From positions 6,227,501 to 6,291,500 of the forward strand of contig OU015670.1 in the NCBI GenBank assembly GCA_907165275.2: a stretch of DNA of 64,000 bases. Direction: 5' to 3'. Both the position numbers and the translations under genes were made by a program. Below the pieces are notes generated by a model. It was given only the letters and a program-made list of their open reading frames with translations. It did not search any database and had not been told where the DNA came from. Numbering within the stretch: the stretch's first letter is position 1; every line of letters starts with the position of its first letter. Positions 15,101 through 23,260 of the stretch are shown one piece after another. Source of the stretch: Zygaena filipendulae (taxonomy: Eukaryota; Arthropoda; Insecta; Lepidoptera; Zygaenidae).

Positions 15101-18100
15101 ACTGATTATTCTTCTGAGTTCACATGACGATATTAAATGTTATTATTATAAAATCAAAATGTCAATGTATTTTGATTGTTCCGAAGTGGCCTAAATAAAC
15201 TACGTTAAGAGTGAAAAACATTGGCAGCGGGTACAGATCGAGTCTTACGGGTGTTCGGCACTGCTCTAAAAAATAACTGATCAAATCGAGTTGTGAAGAT
15301 TTTAAAAATATTTGAAGAAAAAAATAACGCTCAGTTTGCGTTGAAAATTTGACTATAGTACTAAAGGGTCTTTCAATAAGGACGGGTCGATTTTGACATG
15401 AAATAAAAAAGGCCGTGTGTGAGATTTTAACGATTTTTTTTTTTATTTGAAAGAGCTATATATGCCATTATGTGTGGAAAATCACATCGTTTAAATGTCC
15501 GCCGCGGCTTCTCACGGTGGCACGAATTCGAGTTGTCCAATGTTCAACAACTCTGCCGCATAGTTCGGGTTGAATTTCAGCGATAGCCTGAGCTATGTTG
15601 ACTTTAAGGGCATCGGTCGATTGTGGCTTATTGGTATAGACCTGCGACTTAAGAAAACCCCACAAAAAAAAGTCTAAAGGTGATAAGTCGCAGGATCTCG
15701 GTGGCCAATTCACAATTCAATTTGAAGGACCACCTCGTCTGCCGTAAAATGGGCGCAATGCACGTAACGTTTGCACTAACGAACACTCATTTTGGTAATA
15801 CATTTTTAACATTTGGACGTGTTGCTCAACCGTGTAACTTGCCATGGTGATTTGGCATTACTAACTGAATAAAAAAATATAGGTTAGAAAGACGACGTTA
15901 AAACAACATGGCCGCCACAGGCTGCCAACATCGACCCGTCCCTATTGAAAGACCCTTTAGTATAGTATTATATTATCTGTGACTATAGTTTCAAGGGTAG
16001 GCGAGCATTGTGGCCGATTGTAGTAGTTTGTCAATTAGCTAATCCACGGCCGTAAGGGGCGCGCCTACCCTAGGGAAGTGCATTGTTGGTATACGCAGGT
16101 ATAGAAAGGTCATAAGTTTTATAACCCAGACATTTTATGCCGTCTTAAATTCAAAATTCTTAAATTCCATTAGTTTATAAGTGATGCACATGCAAATTGA
16201 CCAAAATTACTCCCAATTTCCAATCACACATTTTACCTCGTTCCAAAGATTTTTTTGTCATAGAAATATCCGCATCATTGATGTATTAAATACCATTTTT
16301 TTAACCGACTTCAAAAAGGAAGAGGTTATCAATTCGGATTTTTATATAAGTAGGTACATATTTTTTTATGTAAGTTCGGGATAAATATATAAAATATATA
16401 AATACTCCGTCATAAATAGACGGATTTGCAATAGTACATTGTTATCCTAGGGGTGAAAGTAACCCCTAGGTAGCGAGGGCGCCAATAGATCGAGGGACTA
16501 AATAAGTCTTTCTCCCCTAGGATAACAATGTACTATTTTTGTTCGAAAAAGATTTGTTCCGAAATGGTCCCATTTTTTCATAAAGATTTATGATGAGTTT
16601 CGGAGACAGACAACGGAACTCTTGAAGTCGGTTGAATTTTTTTACATCAATGATCCGCATTCGCACATGTTTGTCTGTTTGTCATTGATGAAACGAACGA
16701 GTTCCATACATTTTTTCAATGTAAAATGTGTCTAATTGGTAAACTCGACTTCGTTTTAGATGTGGTTATATAGCTAATAATTCAAGGGATCTCATTAAAA
16801 ATAGCAAAATCTGAAAAATGTGATTGACAAATTCTGCCAGTCTATCTGTATGTTTGTGTGCGCATCACGCGAGAACTGCTGAACGGAAACAAATGGGATT
16901 TTCACGAAATGCCTTCCTCGTAATTTAAGTTATAAAATAGGCATTATTTCACCGAAATCGGTTCATGAAGAGAGGTGTTATGGCAATTCTAGAGACGCAG
17001 CAGTGAAATAGTAGTAAAATAGTTCATTTTACATAATATATTTATGAGGCATTGTTCCCTAGCCTGGTATCAGATTTTGTCCAAAATTTTTAATACCTTT
17101 GAGATTTCCAACAATGCATCTTTTTTTTCGAATCTTTAAAATTAATGTAATTACATATTACGTATACATAAACATAACTTATACTTATGTCTACATATGT
17201 TAAGTGTTCGAATGGATGTATGTATGTATGTTTTGATGGATCAACTAATTATTAACTATATTATATGTAAATTTTAAAAATATATATCTGGTGTTATTTA
17301 TTTTGTTGGAAATAAAGAATCGTCTCATTTTTACTACAGATTTAGTCTTTAATGTTTTCGAACTGTTTTAATAATAATTCTACTAAATATAGTCTTGACT
17401 CTTGTTCTATGTTACCAATATTCAGAGACAATTCTTGGTTCTCAATAACCAATTACGTCCAGCGCGAAAATGCAACACAGACGGTCGTTCTAAATTTTTA
17501 TTTTTTTTATTTTACAAAACATTGTTCTACAAATGTAATACAAATATTAAAAATTGCGAGTTTTCATTTAAAATAATTTCGGGGATATTTTTGTATCTTT
17601 TTTGCCTGTATTTTTTTGTCTGTGCTGACATTTTGGCGATGTTATTTTTTTTTAATATTAGTGGAAATTTTTGTTTGTTTCATTTTGTTTTTGGTTTTGT
17701 AATTTTCATTTCCACTTCAAATTCTCACAACGACCGTCTTCATCAATATGAATTAACGTGTTGCATTTTCTCTTTTCTTTCCCGATCCCATGATGACGCT
17801 ACATCGACGACGCCGCAACGACATTTCGCCGGCAAACAACAAATTTACATATGCACACAACAAAACCGACATAACACCACCTAAAACCAACACAACACCA
17901 CCTAAAACCAACACAACATCATCTAAAACTAACACAACAACACCTAATACTCACACAAAAACACCTAATACTGACACAAAAATACCTTATATCTACACAA
18001 CAACATGTGAAACTTACACATCCCCTAAAACCAAAATAACAACACGTAATACTGACACAACAACACCTAAAACTGACATAAAAATACCTTACAACTACAC

Positions 18101-18407
18101 AACGACATGTAAAACTTACACAACATCACCTAAAAACGAAACAAAATCACCTAAAACCCAAACCAAAATATTAACACAAAACCCAAATATTAACACAACA
18201 CCTAAAACTGACACAAAAACACCCAATATCAACACAACAACACCTAAAATCAACCGTCAACCTAACAACAACAGTTACCTAAGCTCTTCGGCTCACACAA
18301 TGATGGACAGCAGCAGTTTCATGGACAGTGATCTATTTGAACAGATCCGCGCGTTCGAGCCCGAAGGACTGGAGTTTGACTTTTGCGGCAATGTAGCCAT
18401 GAAGTAA
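1..18407 (+). CDS. STAT: STAT transcription factor, 3' part of gene with two alternative C-termini
   Basis: Latent cytoplasmic transcription factor of the JAK/STAT pathway: phosphorylated on one tyrosine, it dimerises through SH2 and enters the nucleus. Exons seen: 1-147, 307-389, 1034-1103, 1608-1762, 2119-2242, 2813-2941, 3721-3827, 4398-4559, 5702-5826, 6392-6544, 7415-7544, then either 8656-8677 (short) or 18275-18407 (long). All have GT-AG borders and phases agree throughout. The window holds 468 residues (short) or 505 (long). In order they are: end of coiled coil, DNA-binding domain ([17 protein letters not shown]), linker ([12 protein letters not shown]), SH2 ([14 protein letters not shown]), phosphotyrosine site (NGYVKP), short transactivation tail. 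The N-terminal domain and most of the coiled coil lie upstream of the window. I recall that silkworm STAT has two isoforms differing by 44 versus 7 C-terminal residues; that is exactly the difference here. Family call is certain; isoform structure is inferred. Confidence 0.95.
307..389 (+). CDS. STAT: STAT exon, coiled coil to DNA-binding junction
   Basis: Acceptor CCCGTCAG before GTGACC, donor CG|GTGAGC. Encodes [20 protein letters not shown] then QVMKTNTR, the usual entry to the STAT DNA-binding domain. Ends with two bases of a split Arg codon. Confidence 0.92.
626..805 (-). repeat. Lepidopteran CCCGCGG element in STAT intron
   Basis: TCTATACTAATATTATAAAG at one end, TACCGCGGCCAGCTAGTTTG at the other. 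Confidence 0.8.
1034..1103 (+). CDS. STAT: STAT exon, start of DNA-binding domain
   Basis: Acceptor GTGACAG, donor TCG|GTGAGT. Encodes [20 protein letters not shown] then RVS, a strongly conserved STAT beta-barrel segment. A (CA)n tract starts about 20 bases past the donor. Confidence 0.95.
1124..1271 (+). repeat. (CA)n microsatellite in STAT intron
   Basis: Imperfect ACACAC/ACGCAC run starting about 20 bases after the donor at 1104. ORFs across it on both strands are artefacts of the repeat. Confidence 0.95.
1558..1600 (+). repeat. (ATT)n microsatellite
   Basis: TTATTATTATT tract serving as the T-rich region before the acceptor at 1607. Confidence 0.9.
1608..1762 (+). CDS. STAT: STAT exon, DNA-binding domain
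   Basis: Acceptor TATGCAG directly after an (ATT)n tract, donor CCG|GTGAGC. Encodes [15 protein letters not shown] followed by [20 protein letters not shown]. Ends in phase 2. Confidence 0.95.
2119..2242 (+). CDS. STAT: STAT exon, DNA-binding domain
   Basis: Acceptor ATTTCTAG, donor CAT|GTGAGT. Encodes [20 protein letters not shown] and then [21 protein letters not shown], with the basic loop typical of the STAT DNA-contact region. Confidence 0.95.
2401..2550 (+). mobile_element. MITE with CCCCTTAGCCAAGTTG inverted ends
   Basis: Left end CCCCTTAGCCAAGTTG and right end CAACTTGGCTAAGGGG are exact inverted copies. Same family as the element at 60374-60465. Confidence 0.8.
2590..2777 (-). repeat. 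Lepidopteran CCCGCGG element just upstream of a STAT exon
   Basis: TACACTAATATTATAAAGGG at one end, ACCGCGTGGGTCAGCTAGTA at the other; ends about 35 bases before the exon at 2813. Confidence 0.8.
2813..2941 (+). CDS. STAT: STAT exon, end of DNA-binding domain
   Basis: Acceptor GCGGCAG, donor AAG|GTATTG, 43 codons. Encodes [18 protein letters not shown] and then [11 protein letters not shown], the conserved SLPVVVI(V)HGNQ block. An interspersed element ends about 35 bases before the exon. Confidence 0.96.
3360..3665 (+). repeat. Lepidopteran CCCGCGG element in STAT intron
   Basis: CTAGCTGTGCCCCGCGGTTT start, then AAACAGAGCCTATATGTAGC. Confidence 0.75.
3721..3827 (+). CDS. STAT: STAT exon, linker domain start
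   Basis: Acceptor TGTGCAG after a (TG)n run, donor CAG|GTAGCT, ends in phase 2. Encodes [19 protein letters not shown] and then [15 protein letters not shown]. The next interspersed element starts only 13 bases after the donor. Confidence 0.93.
3841..4130 (+). repeat. Lepidopteran CCCGCGG element 13 bases after a STAT donor
   Basis: ACTAGCTGACCCCCGCGTTT start, TTCCCGCGGGAATTCCGAGA, with a second partial block at about 3990. Confidence 0.75.
4398..4559 (+). CDS. STAT: STAT exon, linker domain
   Basis: Acceptor CATGCAG, donor GG|GTGAGT. Encodes [22 protein letters not shown] text and [15 protein letters not shown], ending LWNDG. This is the highly conserved STAT linker (TFWEWF, WNDG). Confidence 0.96.
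4683..4860 (+). repeat. Left-arm fragment of the AACCGACTTCCAAAAA family
   Basis: AAACCGACTTCCAAAAACAC and GATCGGTTTGAATTCGGTGA match copies at 40880 and 58870. Confidence 0.8.
5014..5250 (+). mobile_element. Foldback MITE, near-palindromic, TTA target duplication
   Basis: CCGCCGCACTCAGAGTC at the left recurs inverted at the right and the two arms (about 115 bases each) match almost throughout. TTA flanks both sides, as for PIF/Harbinger elements. Lies in a STAT intron. Confidence 0.85.
5702..5826 (+). CDS. STAT: STAT exon, SH2 domain with phosphotyrosine-binding Arg
   Basis: Acceptor CTTTTCCAG, donor G|GTAAGC. Encodes [18 protein letters not shown] and then [19 protein letters not shown]. 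The Arg of FLLRFS (codon 5778-5780) is the invariant SH2 residue that binds phosphotyrosine. Confidence 0.97.
6392..6544 (+). CDS. STAT: STAT exon, SH2 domain end
   Basis: Acceptor CACCCACAG, donor CCCG|GTGAGC. Encodes [20 protein letters not shown], then [20 protein letters not shown] and [11 protein letters not shown], the C-terminal SH2 half (LADRI-type and YLYP motifs). A (CA)n/(CT)n tract starts about 10 bases after the donor. Confidence 0.96.
6555..6757 (+). repeat. (CA)n, (GCAC)n and (CT)n microsatellites in STAT intron
   Basis: ACACAC, then GCACGCAC, then a TCTCTC run, starting about 10 bases after the donor at 6545. Confidence 0.93.
7053..7295 (+). repeat. Diverged lepidopteran CCCGCGG element in STAT intron
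   Basis: ACTAGCTGTCCCGCGCGGTT start, GATAATTTCGAAGTTCTCG. Confidence 0.65.
7415..7544 (+). CDS. STAT: STAT exon with tyrosine phosphorylation site
   Basis: Acceptor CCGTGCAG, donor AGCAG|GTAACG. Encodes [20 protein letters not shown] and a Ser/Pro-rich run ([15 protein letters not shown]). Tyr in NGYVKP (codon 7438-7440) matches the single activating tyrosine of STATs, closest in context to the STAT5 type. Last exon shared by both isoforms; ends on two bases of a split codon. Confidence 0.95.
7671..7912 (+). repeat. Lepidopteran CCCGCGG element in STAT last intron
   Basis: ACTAGCTGTTCCCCGCGGCT start, AGTACCCTATATGTCC, GCATTTATAATAGT end. Confidence 0.8.
8656..8677 (+). CDS. STAT: STAT terminal exon, short isoform
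   Basis: Strong acceptor (T-rich tract, CCATTTTTAG). Completes the split codon as Arg and adds YMIDFS before TGA at 8675-8677, so the short isoform has 7 unique residues. The 3' UTR follows; AATAAA signals occur at 9093-9098 and 9265-9270. Confidence 0.8.
9837..10231 (+). mobile_element. hAT-type non-autonomous element
   Basis: Flanked by the 8-base direct repeat TTCCCATG (9829-9836 and 10232-10239). Ends GAGGGTTGCC and inverted TAGGGTGGTC. Lies in the long-isoform STAT intron. Confidence 0.7.
10240..12528. other. AT-rich STAT-L intron sequence, no feature seen
   Basis: Only short chance ORFs; no repeat structure recognised by eye. Confidence 0.5.
12537..12824 (+). mobile_element. hAT-type non-autonomous element
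   Basis: Ends CAGTGGTGCCCAAC and inverted CAGTGATGCCCAAC. Flanks TTTTAAAT and CTTTAAAT agree at 7 of 8 bases, as expected for an old 8-base hAT target duplication. Confidence 0.75.
13426..13973 (+). mobile_element. MITE with 28-base inverted ends
   Basis: CGGCTGCTCCATTTTAAAAC at the left is repeated inverted at the right. A second inverted pair (CCATTTTAAAACATAGTAAG and its near-complement) lies inside near 13640-13685. Confidence 0.75.
14123..14480 (+). mobile_element. Tc1/mariner-type MITE
   Basis: TGTCCCGTAAATCGACGTCA occurs at the left and inverted at the right; TA flanks both ends. About 358 bases with no coding content. Confidence 0.8.
15361..15960 (-). mobile_element. Deleted Tc1/mariner-superfamily transposon with transposase remnant
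   Basis: Ends CTAAAGGGTCTTTCAATA are inverted copies. A - strand ORF (15713-15468, 81 residues) starts [20 protein letters not shown] and includes [16 protein letters not shown], the C-terminal DDE region of IS630/Tc1/mariner transposases including the D of the SPLDF block. The rest of the transposase is missing. Both flanks read TATAGTA. Confidence 0.88.
15468..15713 (-). pseudogene. Transposase C-terminal fragment
   Basis: 81 residues of a usual ~340-residue transposase, with no start of its own. Contains [17 protein letters not shown] and ends [10 protein letters not shown]. Non-functional remnant inside the 15361-15960 element. Confidence 0.85.
16303..16645 (+). mobile_element. Element with AACCGACTTCAA ends carrying a nested MITE
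   Basis: AACCGACTTCAAAAAGGAAG at the left and CTTGAAGTCGGTT at the right are inverted. The palindromic MITE at 16430-16537 sits inside. Confidence 0.55.
16430..16537 (+). mobile_element. Short palindromic MITE
   Basis: AATAGTACATTGTTATCCTA at the left and its exact complement at the right. A diverged relative lies at 21808-21947. Confidence 0.8.
17662..18274 (+). promoter_or_regulatory. AG exclusion zone and candidate distant branch point before STAT long-isoform exon
   Basis: From the AG at 17660-17661 to the acceptor AG at 18273-18274 there is no AG on the sense strand, although about 39 G residues occur in this A-rich stretch. TTAAC at 17753-17757 resembles a branch point and is followed by a pyrimidine tract at about 17764-17783. 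Scanning from there, the first AG is the STAT acceptor. Known splicing logic: an AG-free gap marks use of a remote branch point. A closer CTAAC at 18262-18266 is a competing candidate. Confidence 0.6.
17860..18256 (+). repeat. 21-bp AG-free minisatellite
   Basis: Units like CACCTAAAACTGACACAACA recur with 21-base spacing (unit marks at 17881, 17902, 17923, 17944, 17965, 17986, 18007, then 18025, 18046, 18067, 18088, 18109, 18130, 18151, 18202, 18223, 18244). Because 21 is a multiple of 3 one frame stays open (TPKTNTT-like heptads) and joins the STAT tail in frame. With no internal AG no exon can begin inside it, so I regard it as intronic. Confidence 0.85.
18275..18407 (+). CDS. STAT: STAT terminal exon, long isoform transactivation tail
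   Basis: Acceptor CAACAACAG; the first base completes the codon left at 7544 as Ser. The exon encodes 44 unique residues beginning [15 protein letters not shown] and ending [11 protein letters not shown], then TAA. The acidic, hydrophobic [20 protein letters not shown] stretch looks like a transactivation motif. Phase fits exactly. The acceptor has almost no pyrimidine tract next to it; a candidate one lies about 500 bases upstream (see regulatory entry). AATAAA at 19274-19279 could end the transcript. Confidence 0.78.
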
Positions 18408-18599
18408 TCGAGGTAAGAGCTCGTACGCCAGTACAAAGTCACGGGACCAATTTTTTTTTTTTTTTTTTTATTATTATTTTTTTTTTTTTATTTACTTCAC
18501 AACACACTGATCTACTTGATCCCACACTAAGCTATAAGCTTGTGTCGTGGAAACCAAGCAAACGTGGTATATACTACACATATTATTACATATATATTA

Positions 18600-18748
18600 T
18601 ACTATAGATATATATATATATACACACCCAGACTGGAAAATGGAACCCTGTGTTCATCACACAAAGTCCACCCCCACCGGGAATCGAACCCGGAACCTCT
18701 TGATTAGCGGGCAGGCATGGTGACCATTGCGCCAATCGGGTCGTCAAT
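18600..18748 (-). repeat. tRNA-derived SINE
   Basis: On the - strand: A-box-like TTGGCGCAATGGTCACC, B box GGTTCGATTCC, then TGTGATGAACAC and CCAGTCTGGGTGTG with a (TA)n tail. Related copies at 33101-33234 and 40073-40200. Confidence 0.75.
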
Positions 18749-18814
18749 TATATAAAGTATTTGTTCCCCGCCGTTTCACCCGCGTTAATTTCGGAATTCA
18801 CACCCAATCTATAC

Positions 18815-19125
18815 TTCTATACTAATAATATAAAGAGGTAGTTTGTGTTTGTGACGTTGCGTTGTAGGGTAATCCCTAGATCTACTAGAACGATTTTGTA
18901 AATACCTTCACTTATAGGAAACCACAGTGATCCTTAATTGACATAGGGCACTTTTTAGCCCGGAATTCCCGCGGGAACTCCCGGAGTTTGTGAGGTTGTA
19001 ATCTCTGGATCTACTTCAACCGATTTTGAAAATTCTTTCACATATAGGAAGCTACAGTGATTTTGAGTGACATAGGGTACTTTTTATCCATAAATTCCCG
19101 CGGGAACTCCGAAAATATAGTTCCG
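18815..19125 (-). repeat. Two tandem partial copies of the lepidopteran CCCGCGG element
   Basis: Starts TCTATACTAATAATATAAAG and carries two blocks each ending TCCCGCGGGAACTCC, so two fragments head to tail. Confidence 0.65.
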
Positions 19126-19785
19126 ATGGTATATTTTTATCATAGTTTTTAAGTGTACCTTCGTTTACGTTTTTCGGTTAACCTATTTTGTACAATTAAC
19201 AGATAGACATAATAATAATTATTTATTATTATACATATATTTTGATTATCATTTCCAGATTGGAGGGAGTCAAAATAAAGCTACAATTATTATTGCATCA
19301 GATTTTAATTTTATAAATTCATTATATGTATCATTTTATTGATTAGGTTTTATTTTTTCTATCAATATCAACTTTTTGGGGCGCCCAGATATAGATACTA
19401 TTTTCGATTGTGCCATAAATCATAGTTTTTAATTTTGTTTTTAAAATCTGAACAAACTGCACATGGCAATAAAACTAGTTTCTAATTACAAACTAATTAC
19501 GTACCTATATCTAAATATTTCTATTAAGTCATGCAATAATTATTACGTAAATTGCTATAGAAGTGCCATTTAAAAAAAATATTGTGTTACCTTACCAGTT
19601 TATATCGTTTTTATCACAGAAGAAAATGGGGCACAGAACGACAGTGAGTGTAAGAAGAGTAATGTTTTTTTTTTAAATCGCGCTAAAGGGTACGTCGTAT
19701 GTGGAGGGTATCTGGGGGTAATTTCGTCAATTATGGATATCTCCCTCTATGATCTAAAGAAATCTAAAAATATTAATGGTCATAG

Positions 19786-20020
19786 CAGGTGCGGTCGGTC
19801 GCAGCCTGAAATTTTGGAGGGGTCACTAACTGGTTTTGGAGGGGTCACTAACTGGTTTTGGAGGGGTCACTAACTGGTTTTGGAGGGGGTCACTAATAAT
19901 AAAATATGTCGACATTATTGCACAATACACAATTTTATTGCACACTTTATAAAACAAATGAATTTTGCGGGAGTCATATCCCCCGTGACCCCTTCCCCCC
20001 GGGGCTTCGGACCGCGCCTG
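19786..20020 (+). mobile_element. Possible hAT-like MITE with internal tandem repeat
   Basis: Ends CAGGTGCGGTCGGTCGCAG and inverted CAGGCGCGGTCCGAAG. Flanks share GTCAT only. Contains the 22-base tandem repeat at 19816-19896. Confidence 0.5.
19816..19896 (+). repeat. 22-bp tandem repeat, about 3.7 units
   Basis: GGAGGGGTCACTAACTGGTT plus TT repeats at 19816, 19838, 19860 and 19882. Confidence 0.95.
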
Positions 20021-20420
20021 AGTCATTAAGCATTTATATGAAAATCCGTTTATAGACCATCATAGATTGCGGGGGATGGTATCTATTATTTCCCCAAGTC
20101 CGAAATCTATGTATTCGTAGCCGTTCCACGCACTCATCGATTGGTCTAGATGCCTCTATGGCTTCTTGGTTAATTGGTTTTATGTTTCAATTAAGATTGA
20201 ATTTGGAAATAAAACTATCTACATACATACTTTATTATAGTGTCTTTATAAATTTTACATCTTTTATTTACGAATTTTAATTAAAGTTTTTATTTGTAAG
20301 TAAAGGTAAAACTAAAATGTTTTTTTATATTGTATTTAAACATTTTTAATGTTTATATGTAGTAGCAATTTTTATTTCAGTTGTGTAATGTTTAACATTT
20401 ATAATATTATTCTAATGCTA

Positions 20421-20562
20421 CTGCTCCACCTGCGTTAACGTTAACGTTGATGTTAATGTCTAACGTGGTAATGTTAATAAGTTAACTCGTTAAAATGTTG
20501 GCTACATCTACGTAATGCCTAAATTAGCGCACTAATTTACGCGTTAACACGCAGGTGGAGCA
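20421..20562 (+). mobile_element. Small MITE
   Basis: TGCTCCACCTGCGTTAACG at the left and an inverted GCGTTAACACGCAGGTGGAG at the right. Confidence 0.6.
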
Positions 20563-21807
20563 TAATTGTTATTGTGCTTCGGGCATTTATTATTAATTAA
20601 AAATGAATTTTGCTATAAACATAGTGGCGGTTCTGCCTGTATCACTCGTAATCTACATTATTTTTAACCTTAAGGACAATCCTTTGGTTTTAAGAACGCT
20701 CACTAAATTAAATGCTAAAGCATAAGTAGATATGAGAAATAATAACGTATTAAAGAGAACAAATAAAAAAATACTAAATTCGAATTTCATTTCAGTGCTG
20801 ATTTTTTTTTAGATTTAAACTGTAACAGACAGAATCGGTTTTCTATATTTTAATGAATTATTCCTAAGTCGATTTAAAAACACTGGTGATTGTATAATTT
20901 TGAATTAGTGATACTGGCCTATAATAGTAGATTATGCACCGAGGGAGTAAAGCACTGTCTTACGTCACTGGCGGCATATTGAATCCTGAGCGTAACGATG
21001 GATTCTAGAGTTAAGGTTTAAGCTGCCCGTGACGAAGACAGGCTTTATCCTCGAGGTGCATTACTCTACTTTTCATACCTACTGCGAGACATAAACCCTC
21101 TTTACACGGGCAGACTGTTTATTCGAAAATAGAACTGGCCACCACAGACAGATCACATAAAAAGAAAACAAAACGCTAAGAATTTTCCAACAAATAACGT
21201 TCCAAACTCAAATGGGGAGTTTCATACAACATTACCTCCCTCTCTTGGGTTGGGATGTAATGCCTTGCTTTACGTTGAGATTGCGTGATATGTAGTTGGA
21301 CATTATCTTGCAGGTGGTATGAAAATATACTTTTCATTACTCATGCTCGGAAAGTAGGTCTGAAGTTGCCTGAGAAGCGGGTTGAAAGTAGCCCTTTTCA
21401 GCCCTAGGGAGAATCGCTTTCAACTGACAACTGTCAAATTATTAAAAAAAAAACTAGGTCTATTTTCACATTTCTATTGAACCATGTTTCAACTTTCTAT
21501 ACAGCCAGCGCGATGTAAAATTGAAATAACGTAAAGTTTAAGTAGGTATTAATTAAAATAAAATTCACTCACTTTTTCTTAAGCTAATTCCTATTTATAT
21601 TTTTTTATTTTCTTTAATTAATACTTAATAATTAAAGAAAATATTTTTTTTAGGTCGCCACAATGTAAATAAAAAATACTGGCTGAATAGCTAGCCGGCC
21701 AAAGAAAAAGAAATACGTGGGAAAGTGTCAAGCGACTATCCGATCTTCACTCATTTTTTCTTTAGCTAATTCCTATTTTTATTTTGACTTTCCTTGCATT
21801 CGTAATG

Positions 21808-21947
21808 AAAAGCACAGTGTTACCCTCGGGAGAAAGTAACTTATTTAGTGCCTCGAACTATTGGCGCCCTCGCTACGCTCGGGCGCCAAACCCCGTCTCG
21901 GCACTAAATGAGTTACTTTCACCCCTTGGATAACAATGTACTATTTT
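21808..21947 (+). mobile_element. Short palindromic MITE, relative of 16430-16537
   Basis: Right end GGATAACAATGTACTATTTT matches the 16.4 kb element; the left end is diverged. Inner hairpin GGCGCCCTCGC/GCTCGGGCGCC. Confidence 0.65.
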
Positions 21948-22215
21948 TAATCAATTGTGAATCCGCACTTTCCTGCCGAAAAACTGCTCCTGAGTACATC
22001 GACAATATAGCCGTTCCCTATAAAGTCAATTAAAACTGGAACAAATGTAACAGCCATTTTTCTATTACGATAACGGGCAGTGGCCTCCTTGAAATCTCGT
22101 TTCATGAAATAGTGGTGAAAACGCGATACTCTCCAAATCCCGAGAATCCAAATAAGTTTATGATTTATGCCTTGATAGGTATACATGCTTATATGATAAA
22201 CATTGCGGTTGTTAA

Positions 22216-22467
22216 CCCTTTTACCGCCATGCCCGTAATATCACGATCTACGAAAGACGTGCTCCTGGGGTCAGAAGCGTAATATTACGTTACTAACAAA
22301 CCACTGGACTGACTTTTATATTTATTGGATAAAATGATAGATTAATATCTTTCTTAAGCTTTCCAAACACTAGGAGAAATCATGCCTAAAGCGTGTAGTC
22401 TGGAGGTAATGGCCAAAATTTTGTAGCCGTAACTTATTAAAGCTACTTAAACGTGGCGGTCTAAGGG
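22216..22467 (+). mobile_element. piggyBac-like MITE
   Basis: Ends CCCTTTTACCGCCATG and inverted CCCTTAGACCGCCACG. Left flank TTAA, right flank TTAG (one change from the TTAA target). Confidence 0.7.
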
Positions 22468-23033
22468 TTAGTAACAGATTTTCTCCAGTTCGATGCAGTA
22501 ACTAGTCTATACGGATATTTCCCGAATATAACATTTATTTTGTATTGTACTTTGTATATAAGTAGTCTACAATCGTATTAATTGAAAACAGATGTTTCGC
22601 TATATAACTGTGAAATAAAGTGAAGGGGGTACTTATCTAAAACTATGTATTGCTCCTCACATACAAAACTTAAATTGTTAAATTACTTAAAATGTTTAAA
22701 CGATATTAAATGACACGATTCACTAGACAAACTCTATCTACTATTGTAATTTTACACTAGTATAGTTGTCTATAGCTTGTATTGCACAACAGTGTCCGTT
22801 TCCATTCCCGTCCATTATCGAGCTATATGTATACCTACATAGCTTATAGGTACATACGCTTCAGTTGTAGAAGTTTCATATTTCTACTGTGACAACACAG
22901 GAATATGGATTTAAAAAAAAATTGTAAATTTTGGACTTAATGCTCTCATATTTTTAATATTACGTATATGTTAGCAGACAAATTGTGTAATTCGTCAGTT
23001 CACAAAGGGCGTCGCCGTTCAGTTCTTTCTACT

Positions 23034-23260
23034 AGAGCTTATCTAAACTAAAATGACGCGCCCCACTACTTCAATAGCAGTTTTAGATGTGCGAGATCAT
23101 GTATCAGATAATATCTATTTAAGTGTGAGTGCGGCGACAGTATTGCACACTTGTGATGAATAGACAGACCAGATTTATATGTGTCGTGTCAATATTTCAA
23201 TGGTTGTGCGTGTGCGTATACCCGATGGAGGGGCGCGTCATTTCAGCTTAGATGATCTCT
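23034..23260 (+). mobile_element. MITE with about 30-base inverted ends
   Basis: AATGACGCGCCCC block at the left (TCTAAACTAAAATGACGCG) and inverted at the right (GCGCGTCATTTCAGCTTAGA). Confidence 0.75.

Noticed and set aside
17402..17884. 160-residue Phe/Leu-rich ORF
   Set aside because: AT-rich chance ORF overlapping the STAT-L intron; no domain or splice sites.
17860..18256. Coding Thr/Pro/Lys heptad domain of STAT
   Set aside because: No AG exists inside the array, so no exon can start there; the open frame follows from the 21-base unit.
18660..18748. tRNA gene on the - strand
   Set aside because: A and B boxes are present but the arms do not close into a cloverleaf and the body continues as a SINE; same for 33101-33234 and 40073-40200.
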